Notes: generated by a model not told the origin, from the letters alone. Counted from the stretch's first letter, positions 1 through 6,757 are shown. The stretch is 7,429 nt of DNA from Prevotella sp. UBA3208 (GCA_002363695.1 DEWO01000140.1:1-7429); one strand, 5' to 3'. A program made the numbers and translations.

Positions 1-660
1 CTTTATGCAGGTGCCATCCAGCTGGACGGTATCAGAAAGGATGACATTGAGAGTGTTGAAATTGTGGGAGGCAAGGCTATGGACGACGGATACCCTACCA
101 CTCCTACTTTTATCACAGACAACAGCACGTTACAGCAAGGGCGCAATGGCTTTGCCGTCATCCGCCTGTTCGAGTGTGCGCAGTGGGCCATCAGCAAGCA
201 GCAGGACAATGTCGGCGACATTGCCGTCATTCGTTATAACACAGAACGGATTGACAAGGAAAACTACAGCGCTAAGGTCAGCTCGGTCACCACCACCTAC
301 CGCATTACGTTCAAGAATAGCGACACAGCCAACAGTTTCACATTGGACGACGTTGACCCCTTCCTCATCCACGAATACAACACAGGGTTCTTCGAGGTGC
401 ACACCTATGACCACAAGTTCGACCTTTGCATCTCCCCCATTAACACCAACATGCGTGACTACGACAACAACGTCAGTTGGTCTGTAGTCATACCCAAGGG
501 CGACTTCCGCTATCCGATTGAGGGCGCACCGCTTTGTATTTACAAGGAGGATTTTGACGAGTATTATGGTCCCTACGAGGGTTTTGCAAAATGGATTAAA
601 GACTGCGACACGAACCATGACTGGTATCTGAAACTCACTGATCCCGAACTCGCCTACTAA
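1..660 (+). CDS. LruC/DUF4842-domain surface protein, C-terminal fragment
   Basis: The frame is open from base 1, so this is the last 219 codons of a gene whose start lies left of the window. A GTG at 64 and an ATG at 79 are internal. The C-terminus matches what I know of the LruC (DUF4842) domain of Bacteroidota and Leptospira: a strand-rich lead-in with YRITFKN, a DPFLI...FFEVHTYD stretch in place of the usual PFI...EVHLP, then the terminal signature WSVVIP-x3-FRYPIEG, a YEGFAKWI segment (family: YPKFxxWA) and DWYLKLTDPELAY just before the TAA. LruC proteins are usually exported lipoproteins or surface proteins of unknown function; the export signal would be in the missing part. The gene converges on the PCMD operon, with a repeat array between the two stop codons. 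The family call is fairly secure; function is unknown. Confidence 0.8.
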   Translation, partial: LYAGAIQLDGIRKDDIESVEIVGGKAMDDGYPTTPTFITDNSTLQQGRNGFAVIRLFECAQWAISKQQDNVGDIAVIRYNTERIDKENYSAKVSSVTTTYRITFKNSDTANSFTLDDVDPFLIHEYNTGFFEVHTYDHKFDLCISPINTNMRDYDNNVSWSVVIPKGDFRYPIEGAPLCIYKEDFDEYYGPYEGFAKWIKDCDTNHDWYLKLTDPELAY

Positions 661-923
661 ATAACTCTGGAGAAGATACCGTTGGATTGTTAATTCAGCA
701 TACTTTTATAAGAGAATATAAACGGCGCATAACAACAGGGCAATCAATAAGGAACTGATTTCCTATCCAAGCAGTACCCAAGCCCTACCCAAGTAGTACC
801 CAAGTCCTACCCAAGCCCATGGAGCACCTTAGGACTTGGCTACACCTTGGCAACACCTTGGGTAGGGCTTGGGTAGGACTTGGGTAGGGTATGTGAAATC
901 CGGGACAAAAATCGTGTTGGATA
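661..923. other. Convergent intergenic region
   Basis: This gap separates the stop of the LruC-type gene (+) from the stop of the calycin/PCMD gene (-). The first ~100 bases are AT-rich and show no reading frame, promoter or clear hairpin. The remainder is dominated by the repeat array at 764-886, which is listed separately. No T-run terminator is visible on either strand, so the array itself is the only candidate for ending the two converging transcripts. Confidence 0.75.
764..886. repeat. 11-nt tandem units arranged as an inverted repeat
   Basis: Five consecutive 11-nt units of the form TACCCAAGnnn occupy 764-818 (the first reads TATCCAAG). After a 13-nt centre (819-831), five 11-nt units of the complementary form nnnCTTGGGTA occupy 832-886, exact in the last three and degenerate in the first two. 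Bases 797-818 are the perfect reverse complement of 865-886 (22 bp); units in another register also pair, so several alternative hairpins are possible. The period of 11 excludes an in-frame coding repeat and is close to one turn of B-DNA. The array lies between two converging genes, so a role as a bidirectional transcript end, a protein-binding array or a dispersed genomic repeat can all be entertained. The repeat is directly visible; function is inference. Confidence 0.9.
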
Positions 924-2438
924 TCAGCGACGAATCTTGGTCGTGGTGCCATCGGCCTGACGGCAGATATAAATGTTACCGGGGGCAAGTGTCTTGACCA
1001 GACGTCCGTCGAGCGTGAAGTAGGCTGCAGGCACGTTGCCGTCGGCCTTCACGTTGCTGATGCCTGCCGCACTGCTCTTCACCTTGACAAGGTAGGTTGT
1101 CTTGACAGACATGTCAGCATTGATGGCGCTGACGGTGCACAGGTAGTGGTCGCCCTCTACCTCTACCGTCTTCATCACATGGGCGGTCTTCCCGTCGACC
1201 GTGACGTCAATATCGGCAGCGGTGACTTCCTCGTCAAGCTCCATCTCATAGCTTGCAGTACCGGTGGCAAAACCCGGCACGTCCTGACCCTTGATTTTCA
1301 GACCGGTCACCTTGGCATTGTAGATGAACGCGATGTCATCTACCAGCACCTCGTCGTCGCCACTGCCCTGGCCGGCGTCCGCATTGGTGGACACGGTCAC
1401 CAGCACAGCCTTCGGGTCAACGGTATTGGCGGTGCGGATAAAGGGAGCCGTGACGCGAACCCACTGGCCGTCGGTGACAGCTATCTGGGCGTTCTTGGCG
1501 CGGGCCACGACGTTGGTGTACTCCTTGTCCTCGGGGTCCTGATAGCGGGTGCCGTCGGTGATGACAGCACTGACGGTGGCGTAGGGATGATCGGCGTTGG
1601 GCGTGCCCTGCTTGAACTTCACCCATGCGGCGATGGAGTCGGGCACGGTGCAGATCGGTGTGTAGAATGGGTTGCCGTTGCCGTCAACATCCGTCAGGCT
1701 CATGTCGATATAGGCATGGTTGGCGGGGTCGGTGGCAATCATGGCCCCGGCGTTCATTCGGCCTGTGGTCATGGTGCCATTGGCGATGATGCCGAAGATG
1801 GATGTGGCAAAGAGGCGTGCGCTGGCCTCGCCGGAGTGGGCATCGGCCGACTTCTCGATGTGGTGGCCGGCGAAGGGGGCCAGGTCGCCCGTGGCGCTCT
1901 CGAACGAATGCCAGGCGTTAGGCTCCACATAAGTGCCCGTCGAGGTATGCCAGTTCTCGAAGCTTGAGTTGGCTATCTGGTATCCGTCGCCGATGGCCAC
2001 CTGTATGACCTGCTGCAACGTTGCTCTCAGGTCGATGTCGAGGTAGCAGCGCAGGCGGTCGCCCTCAATCTTTCCGCGCAGCTCTATAGGTATCTCGCCA
2101 ATACTGGGACCCATCCAGAAGGGCACGCTGGGGTCGTCACCTGCCGTGATGGTAATGGTCTGATTGGTCAACAGCAGTGTGGCATTGCCATCCTGAATGG
2201 GCTTGATGCCCTTCACTACCACATTGCCCACGCCCATGGGGCCGTCGGAGCTCTGTAGCATGAAGTTCTTCACGGTCAGGTCAACAAGTCCGTCATTCTC
2301 GACGACGGAAATGACACTGGTCTGGTCGGCAGCCGTACCATTCACAATGATGGTAAGGGGCACGTTGTAATCCTTGGCACGCGCAGCGATGACTGCCACG
2401 GCCACAAAAAGTAGAGTAAAAAGTTTTTTCATAAGCAT
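924..2438 (-). CDS. Secreted calycin-like/PCMD protein with sorting-like C-terminal tail
   Basis: This 504-residue protein is the last gene of the three-gene operon. Residues 1-21 are a Sec signal peptide ending in A-R-A before KD; a start at Met3 (2432) is equally possible. Residues about 24-150 match the calycin-like beta-barrel domain of Bacteroidota (NFML...GVGNVVVKGI, ITITAGDD, WMGPSIGEIPIEL, DIDL). Residues about 153-372 match a PCMD (putative carbohydrate metabolism) jelly-roll domain: NSSFENW near the start, a GIIANGTMTTG strand, and DDEVLVDDIAFIYN at the end. Residues 373-459 look like a small beta-sandwich. Residues 460-504 (YFTLDGRLVKTL, NIYICRQADGTTTKI) resemble the C-terminal sorting tails of Prevotella secreted proteins. 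It probably acts outside the inner membrane, at or beyond the cell surface. No catalytic motif is visible and the ligand is unknown. It starts 38 bp after the barrel gene. Confidence 0.85.
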   Translation of the reverse strand: MLMKKLFTLLFVAVAVIAARAKDYNVPLTIIVNGTAADQTSVISVVENDGLVDLTVKNFMLQSSDGPMGVGNVVVKGIKPIQDGNATLLLTNQTITITAGDDPSVPFWMGPSIGEIPIELRGKIEGDRLRCYLDIDLRATLQQVIQVAIGDGYQIANSSFENWHTSTGTYVEPNAWHSFESATGDLAPFAGHHIEKSADAHSGEASARLFATSIFGIIANGTMTTGRMNAGAMIATDPANHAYIDMSLTDVDGNGNPFYTPICTVPDSIAAWVKFKQGTPNADHPYATVSAVITDGTRYQDPEDKEYTNVVARAKNAQIAVTDGQWVRVTAPFIRTANTVDPKAVLVTVSTNADAGQGSGDDEVLVDDIAFIYNAKVTGLKIKGQDVPGFATGTASYEMELDEEVTAADIDVTVDGKTAHVMKTVEVEGDHYLCTVSAINADMSVKTTYLVKVKSSAAGISNVKADGNVPAAYFTLDGRLVKTLAPGNIYICRQADGTTTKIRR

Positions 2439-2476
2439 ATTTTTTTTGTTAATGCATTATCCTTTGAATATCCATG

Positions 2477-3256
2477 TCACTTGATTCTGTAGAACACGCC
2501 GATGGTTCCGTAGATGGGGTAGAGCGTCTGTTCCACCGTCTTGAAGTCGCTGCGATGGATGCCGGTAAGACCCCAGTTGAGGTCGGCCGACAGTCCCAGC
2601 CGACGGTAGAAGTCCCAGTCGACACCTACCGTCAGACCCATCTGACAGCGACGCATGTCGTCACTAAAGTCGTAGGTAGCCCATTCGCCTTCCTTGTCGC
2701 CCATCACCACCTTGGTTCCCGTCGGGTTGTCTTTGCGCAGATAACCGTCGGAGGCATGACCATAGAAGGACTTGCTGACGAGGAGCGACAGGTAAGGACC
2801 GGCCTTCAGCTGCACCGTCCTGCTCAGCGCGTATGTCAGCAGAACGGGGACGGTGAACATACGCTGGCGCACCTTCTGACCGACGTGGCCGGTATAGACA
2901 CCCTCCAACTCGTCGTCGTCCATCTGCACCTTCATGTGATAGCCCTTGGTGGTCACTTCGGCGTCCATGTCCTTTATCTCATAATGCAGGCCGGCCAGCA
3001 GTCCGAAGCGCTCAGTAAACTGATACTGGCCATCGGCTCCCACCATGAAGTTTGGCGTCAGCCGGAACGACTCGATGCTGCGAATCGTGGCAGGAATGCC
3101 TATAGGAGCAGTACCACCAATGCTATAGCCCACGCGGGCCTTCACCTGCAATCGCTGCCAGAAGTTTGCACCTTCTGTCTGCTGCCCGTCCTGTGCCGTC
3201 GCGGGGTGTGCGCAGAACAATCCCAGGCTGAGGAGTATTGCTAATATCCTTTTCAT
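2477..3256 (-). CDS. Outer-membrane beta-barrel protein (porin-like family)
   Basis: This 259-residue protein is the middle gene of the operon. Residues 1-21 form a signal peptide (K-R, then a Leu-rich core, cleavage after A-T-A before Q22); Cys15 is not in a lipobox. The mature part consists of alternating amphipathic strands: VKARVGYSIGG, FMVGADGQYQF, FGLLAGLHYEIKD, RMFTVPVLLTYAL, VQLKAGPYLSLLV, CQMGLTVGVDWDFY, LGLSADLNWGL and a final YGTIGVFYRIK strand. Its size and pattern fit the small OMP_b-brl/PorT-type barrels of Bacteroidota, probably eight strands. The loop with acidic residues DDDELEG and the segment YGHASDGYLRKDNP are likely extracellular. The ATG is 6 bp after the stop of the lipoprotein gene, so translational coupling is likely. 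It may help anchor or expose its PCMD partners; that is inference from gene order. Confidence 0.85.
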   Translation of the reverse strand: MKRILAILLSLGLFCAHPATAQDGQQTEGANFWQRLQVKARVGYSIGGTAPIGIPATIRSIESFRLTPNFMVGADGQYQFTERFGLLAGLHYEIKDMDAEVTTKGYHMKVQMDDDELEGVYTGHVGQKVRQRMFTVPVLLTYALSRTVQLKAGPYLSLLVSKSFYGHASDGYLRKDNPTGTKVVMGDKEGEWATYDFSDDMRRCQMGLTVGVDWDFYRRLGLSADLNWGLTGIHRSDFKTVEQTLYPIYGTIGVFYRIK

Positions 3257-3262
3257 CCGTTC

Positions 3263-4441
3263 TTACTTTTCATCTCTAAATGTAACCTCCACCTTATCTA
3301 TATATAGGGTACTGCCTACGGAACCCTCGAAGGTGTCGCCCGTCTTGCTCGACGAGAACACAAGGGCCAGGTTGTAGCCACGGTTGGCCAGCAAGTCGGC
3401 ATTGATGGGCGTAGAACCCTCAAAGGTCATCTCGAAGGGCTGCCACTGGTCGGTGGCGGGCAGGGCTGCCACCTCTGCCTCACGCACGATGTAGGGACTG
3501 GTACGCACATCGTCGCCGTGAAGCATCACCTCGTTGCCTTGCGCGTCGTGGTTGAGATAGAGCACGGCATAGATGGCCGGCTCGTCGATGCGTATGGAAA
3601 TCTCCTTGAAGTCTTTGTCGGTGAACACCTCGCCCGGCTGGTATTTGTAGTAGCCCGTCACCTTTACCGGTTCCTTGGTATAGGGGATGCCCATGTTGGT
3701 CGTCTTCAGCGTGTTGGTTAACGCAGAATCGGTATTGAAGGTGCCCAGGAAGAAGTTGCCGGCGGCAATGGGCTTACGGAACGTCTTGCCCCAGTTGCCC
3801 GTCGAGCGTGTGGTCAGCCGGATGCAGTAGCCGTCATAGCCGTCAGCGTCGGGCACGGTGGGATAGTCCATGCTGGGAGCATTGGGCTTGGCTATTATGA
3901 AGCCCTCGTTGCCCGACGCCCAGATGTTGCTCTTCGTTCCGTCATCGTCCTTGTAATACCACACATAGAATCTGCCGTTGCTGCTCAGTTCGAAGTCCTC
4001 GAAATCATATCTGTTGCTGGGCAGCACGGTCTCCCGGAAATCTACCGTATAGCTGCGGTGCCACTGTCCGTCCTCAGAGGTCACGGTATAGACCACGGGA
4101 CCGTTTCTGAAGTCTTGCACGCTGCCATTGGCGGGCGACACCGTTGCACCCGGCGTCAGCTTGAAGTGTACGGCTATTGGCGGCAGTGTCGTACGCCGCC
4201 GGATGGTAAATGTCACTTGTTCGGAACTTGAGGGTATGTCGCTGATACGCATATCGGTAACCTGACTGAAGTGCTGAGCCAGGTCGTCGCCCTCAACCCA
4301 TGCTTCAACAATGTCGCACTCCATGTTCCGCGGCTCGTCCTTGATACATGCCGTGAGCAGCATCGTCAGCACGGGCAAATAAAATAAAAGCTTCATAAAT
4401 GATATTTTGCTTCTTACCAGCTGTTTATTCTTAATCATCAT
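3263..4441 (-). CDS. Surface lipoprotein with PCMD domain
   Basis: This is the first gene of the operon, up to 392 residues. A hydrophobic segment ends in the lipobox L29-T30-A31-C32, so Cys32 would be lipidated. The following I-K-D-E fits the K-(D/E)2 lipoprotein export signal known from Bacteroidota, which suggests display on the cell surface. Residues about 42-137 resemble the Ig-like N-terminal modules of such lipoproteins (KLTPGATVSPANGS, VVYTVTSEDGQW, YTVDF). Residues about 144-392 match PCMD: YDFEDFE at the start, GTFNTDSAL...NMGIPY, VTGYYKYQPG, and the closing GSVGSTLYIDKVEV. Three starts are possible: ATG at 4441, ATG at 4438 (best spaced from GGAG), or ATG at 4396, which gives a compact 16-residue signal peptide before the Cys. 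Substrate and reaction are unknown; PCMD is a putative family name, not a proven activity. Confidence 0.85.
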   Translation of the reverse strand: MMIKNKQLVRSKISFMKLLFYLPVLTMLLTACIKDEPRNMECDIVEAWVEGDDLAQHFSQVTDMRISDIPSSSEQVTFTIRRRTTLPPIAVHFKLTPGATVSPANGSVQDFRNGPVVYTVTSEDGQWHRSYTVDFRETVLPSNRYDFEDFELSSNGRFYVWYYKDDDGTKSNIWASGNEGFIIAKPNAPSMDYPTVPDADGYDGYCIRLTTRSTGNWGKTFRKPIAAGNFFLGTFNTDSALTNTLKTTNMGIPYTKEPVKVTGYYKYQPGEVFTDKDFKEISIRIDEPAIYAVLYLNHDAQGNEVMLHGDDVRTSPYIVREAEVAALPATDQWQPFEMTFEGSTPINADLLANRGYNLALVFSSSKTGDTFEGSVGSTLYIDKVEVTFRDEK

Positions 4442-4459
4442 GCTCCGTTACGAATGGTG

Positions 4460-4491
4460 CAAAATTAAGAAAAAAAATCCATCTAACCAAA
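4460..4491 (-). promoter_or_regulatory. Bacteroidota promoter for the PCMD operon
   Basis: Reading on the minus strand, TTTG (4491-4488) is followed after exactly 20 bp, including a T8 run, by TAATTTTG (4467-4460). The pair matches the -33 TTTG and -7 TAnnTTTG consensus of the Bacteroidota primary sigma factor. Transcription would begin a few bases downstream, leaving a leader of roughly 12-20 nt with GGAG before the two ATGs at 4441 and 4438. Confidence 0.8.
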
Positions 4492-4631
4492 TGTTTTGAC
4501 CGAAGAAACAGCATAAAAATTGCAAAGAGTGGTAAAACATCCTTGCTGACAACGGCTCCTGCGGCCACTACGGCATTACGTAAAATTGCCTTTAACTCAG
4601 ACTAACATAGTGTAATCGTGATACTTGGTAA

Positions 4632-5267
4632 CTATTTGCTGCCTTTGCCGTCCAGAGGTTCCCTATCTGTAAAAATATCTAGTTGGCCGTCGCCCAGCAT
4701 GTTGAAGGTCTTTCTGTGGAATGGGGTGATTCCGTACTTACGGATGGCCTCACGGTGTTTTTTGGTGGGATAGCCTTTGTTCGACAGCCAGTCGTATTGG
4801 GGATAGGTCTGGGCCAACTGGTCCATATAGTCATCGCGATAGGTCTTGGCCAGGATGGATGCTGCGGCAATGCTGAGGTATTTTCCATCACCCTTTACGA
4901 TGGTAGTATGAGGCAGGTTTCGGTAAGGCTTAAACCGGTTGCCGTCTACAATGATGGCCTCGGGGCGGACTTCCAGCTGGTCTAAAGCACGGTGCATGGC
5001 CAGTATGGAGGCGTTCAGAATGTTCATCTTGTCGATTTCTTCGGGTGTAACGACGCCTACAGCCCAGGCAATGGCGTCATGTTCGATGATTTCACGTAGC
5101 TGTTTGCGGCGCTTGTCCGTCAGTTGTTTCGAGTCGTTTAGCTCTGCGTTCTGATAGTTTTCAGGGAAGATGACGGCAGCAGCATATACGCTGCCTGCCA
5201 GACATCCTCGGCCTGCCTCGTCACAGCCAGCCTCTATTTTTCCTTGATAGTAATGACTTTCCAGCAT
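4632..5267 (-). CDS. rnhB: Ribonuclease HII
   Basis: RNase HII cleaves RNA in RNA-DNA hybrids and incises at single ribonucleotides in DNA, acting in the cytoplasm in ribonucleotide excision repair and primer removal. The 211-residue length is normal. The DEDD catalytic set is complete: D16 and E17 in AGCDEAGRG, D108 in IVDGN, and D127 in KGDGKYLSIAAAS. The GRG motif (19-21) that contacts the ribonucleotide, the LNDSK motif (43-47), the SILAKxxRD helix and the GYPTKKH motif, which carries the conserved junction-recognition Tyr, are all present. The C-terminal ~15 residues after DIFT are a lineage-specific extension. The ATG lies 18 bp after the sufS stop, preceded by an A-rich GAAAAAAG, so it is probably co-transcribed with sufS. 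No clear intrinsic terminator follows it before the next promoter at 4491. Confidence 0.97.
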   Translation of the reverse strand: MLESHYYQGKIEAGCDEAGRGCLAGSVYAAAVIFPENYQNAELNDSKQLTDKRRKQLREIIEHDAIAWAVGVVTPEEIDKMNILNASILAMHRALDQLEVRPEAIIVDGNRFKPYRNLPHTTIVKGDGKYLSIAAASILAKTYRDDYMDQLAQTYPQYDWLSNKGYPTKKHREAIRKYGITPFHRKTFNMLGDGQLDIFTDREPLDGKGSK

Positions 5268-5285
5268 CTTTTTTCGTAGTAAAAG

Positions 5286-6500
5286 TTAGAACATCTGGCT
5301 GACGCGGCGAATGCCTGCGGTGAGGATGTCAATTTCCTCGCGGGTGTTATAAAGGGCAAAAGACGCGCGAACCGTTCCTGTAATGTCCAGACGGTCCATC
5401 AAGGGTTGGGCACAATGGTGTCCGGTACGAACGGCAATTCCGAGACGGTCGAGCAGCGTGCCCATGTCTAAATGGTGAATGTCGCCCACCAAGAAGGAAA
5501 CTACCGCGTCTTTGTGCTCTGACTCACCAAAAATCCTGATTCCATCAATGGTTTTGAGTCGCTCCATGCAGTAGCGCGTAAGGTCTTGCTCATGGGCTTC
5601 GATGGCTTCAAGACCTATGGCTTTCAGATAGTTGATGGCAGTTGCCAAACCGTGAGTGGCTACATAGTCAGGGGTGCCGGCTTCAAACTTGAAGGGCAGC
5701 CGCTCGAATGTGGTTCGCTCCCATGATACCTTGTCTATCATCTCACCACCACCTTGATAAGGAGGCAGTTTCTCCAGCCAGTGCTCCTTGCCGTACAGCA
5801 CGCCTATGCCAGTGGGACCATACATCTTATGCCCGCTGAAGGCGAGGAAGTCGCAGTCCAACTGTTGAACGTCAATTTTCATGTGGGGGGCACTTTGTGC
5901 TGCGTCTACCATGACGGGTATTCCGTGCTCGTGAGCTTTCCGTACAATAAACTTCACGTCATTGATGGTTCCCAATACGTTGCTGACGTGGGCAATGCTG
6001 ATGATTTTGGTCTTTTCCGTTATGTAGCGGTCTATTTCTCCGAGAGTCAGCTCGCCCCGGTCGCTGATGGGCAAGTGGCGGACGACAATGCCTTTGCGCT
6101 GTGCCTGCAGTTGCCAGGGGACAATGTTAGAGTGGTGCTCCATGTCGCTCACCAGCACTTCGTCACCCTCTTTCATTTGTGACTCACAGAACGAAGAGGC
6201 GATGAGGTTGATGGCTTCTGTAGTGCCACGGGTGAAGACTATCTCTTCCGTCTTCTTGGCATTGACGAATTGCCGGACACATTCGCGGGCTGCCTCATGC
6301 AGGTCAGTGGCCTGCTGCGACAGGTAGTGAACGCCACGGTGGACGTTGGCATTCACATTCAGGTATTCCTCGCGCATGGCATCCAGTACACACAACGGCT
6401 TTTGTGTAGTGGCGGCGTTGTCCAGGTAGACCAATGGCCTGCCATACACCTGACGGGACAGGATGGGGAAGTCCTCACGTACTTTTTGAATATCGTACAT
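5286..6500 (-). CDS. sufS: SufS-type cysteine desulfurase
   Basis: SufS is a PLP enzyme that removes sulfur from L-cysteine to give alanine and an enzyme persulfide, which feeds Fe-S cluster assembly by the SUF system in the cytoplasm. From the ATG at 6500 the protein has 404 residues, close to E. coli SufS. Visible residues: LDNAATTQKP (26-35), the PLP-stacking H122 in MEHHSN, D199/Q202 in VDAAQS, the Schiff-base K225 in SGHKMYGPTG, the persulfide C363 in RTGHHCAQP, and R378 in VRASFALYNT. The group II (SufS/CsdA) type is shown by the short active-site loop around Cys363. An in-frame TTG at 6512 would add four residues, but it sits too close to the -7 box to be preferred. No sufB, sufC, sufD or sufE is adjacent; the downstream neighbour is rnhB. 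Confidence 0.96.
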   Translation of the reverse strand: MYDIQKVREDFPILSRQVYGRPLVYLDNAATTQKPLCVLDAMREEYLNVNANVHRGVHYLSQQATDLHEAARECVRQFVNAKKTEEIVFTRGTTEAINLIASSFCESQMKEGDEVLVSDMEHHSNIVPWQLQAQRKGIVVRHLPISDRGELTLGEIDRYITEKTKIISIAHVSNVLGTINDVKFIVRKAHEHGIPVMVDAAQSAPHMKIDVQQLDCDFLAFSGHKMYGPTGIGVLYGKEHWLEKLPPYQGGGEMIDKVSWERTTFERLPFKFEAGTPDYVATHGLATAINYLKAIGLEAIEAHEQDLTRYCMERLKTIDGIRIFGESEHKDAVVSFLVGDIHHLDMGTLLDRLGIAVRTGHHCAQPLMDRLDITGTVRASFALYNTREEIDILTAGIRRVSQMF

Positions 6501-6528
6501 CTTTGTTTTCAATTATAATTTCAGTTTG

Positions 6529-6536
6529 CAAAGTTA
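6529..6536 (-). promoter_or_regulatory. -7 box of the sufS promoter
   Basis: TAACTTTG on the minus strand matches the Bacteroidota -7 consensus TAnnTTTG and lies about 30 bp before the sufS ATG. The position 20 bp further upstream reads AGAG (6560-6557), not TTTG, so the -33 element is poor. That would fit a promoter that depends on, or is tuned by, a regulator; a perfect dyad lies between the two positions. Confidence 0.65.
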
Positions 6537-6550
6537 CGAATTATTTCGTA
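6535..6550. promoter_or_regulatory. Candidate operator dyad in the sufS promoter
   Basis: The sequence TACGAA-N4-TTCGTA is a perfect 6+6 dyad. It overlaps the first two bases of the -7 box and fills most of the -33/-7 spacer. A wider 9-bp inverted repeat (TTTCAGTTT at 6519-6527 and AAACTGAAA at 6563-6571) brackets the whole promoter. The position suits a repressor site, perhaps for an iron or redox regulator, but I cannot name one. Confidence 0.4.
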
Positions 6551-6626
6551 TATTTCCTCTATAAACTGAAAACAAATTCTCCCACCGGAGTAATTGGACT
6601 CGTGTTTTAAGTAATCTCACAGCACG

Positions 6627-6669
6627 AAAAAACGGGGAGATGCCACGATTTAACCATGAGCACCTCCCC
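6627..6669 (-). terminator. Intrinsic terminator of the micro-operon
   Basis: On the minus strand GGGGAGGTGC (6669-6660) pairs with GCATCTCCCC (6643-6634) in a 10-position stem with one A-C mismatch and a 16-nt loop. One G and then six T residues (6632-6627) follow. This is a standard Rho-independent layout in the direction of the small membrane-protein genes, and it insulates sufS from them. Confidence 0.75.
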
Positions 6670-6697
6670 TCCTTCCACCGACACACACAGACACAAA

Positions 6698-6729
6698 GCA
6701 CCCCGGCTGTTGTCATTCAGTCGGGGCGC
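6698..6729. other. GC-rich hairpin in the micro-operon 3' region
   Basis: CCCCGGCTG (6701-6709) pairs with CAGTCGGGG (6718-6726), including one G-U pair, around an 8-nt loop. Two further GC pairs extend the stem beyond an A-C mismatch. No T-run follows on either strand, so it is not a terminator by itself. It would lie in the transcript between the last stop codon (6758) and the terminator. Confidence 0.6.
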
Positions 6730-6757
6730 CGTAGGGGGAGAATAATCCTTCTAAAAC

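Larger units (their letters stand above)
6501..6757. other. Non-coding region between sufS and the micro-operon
   Basis: No convincing gene lies here. On the minus strand it contains, in order of transcription, the 3' leader-out of the micro-operon with a GC-rich hairpin (6698-6729), an intrinsic terminator (6627-6669), an AT-rich stretch, and the sufS promoter with its dyad. A 60-codon open frame across 6534-6716 shows no protein-like composition and runs through the terminator, so it is not annotated. Confidence 0.7.

Noticed and set aside
1146..1967. 273-codon open frame on the plus strand opposite the calycin/PCMD gene
   Set aside because: It is an antisense shadow of a GC-rich gene: Gly/Val/His-rich low-information composition, no start signal, and the opposite strand carries recognisable domains and a signal peptide.
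2474..3244. 256-codon open frame on the plus strand opposite the barrel gene
   Set aside because: It mirrors the beta-barrel gene almost exactly, has no recognisable domain or export signal, and the minus-strand product has a clear signal peptide and barrel strands.
4442..4631. Terminator or small gene between rnhB and the PCMD operon
   Set aside because: I found only weak GGCA/TGCC pairing without a T-run and no open frame with a start signal; the only supportable element is the PCMD promoter.
5754..6182. 142-codon plus-strand frame inside sufS
   Set aside because: It lies wholly within sufS, whose every catalytic motif is intact on the minus strand; no ribosome site or protein family is visible.
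6500..6512. TTG at 6512 as the sufS start
   Set aside because: It would leave a leader of only about 10 nt from the predicted transcription start; the ATG at 6500 gives the family's usual N-terminus and length.
6534..6716. 60-codon minus-strand frame upstream of sufS
   Set aside because: It runs through the intrinsic terminator and the sufS promoter, has Cys/Val/Arg-rich accidental composition and no ribosome binding site.
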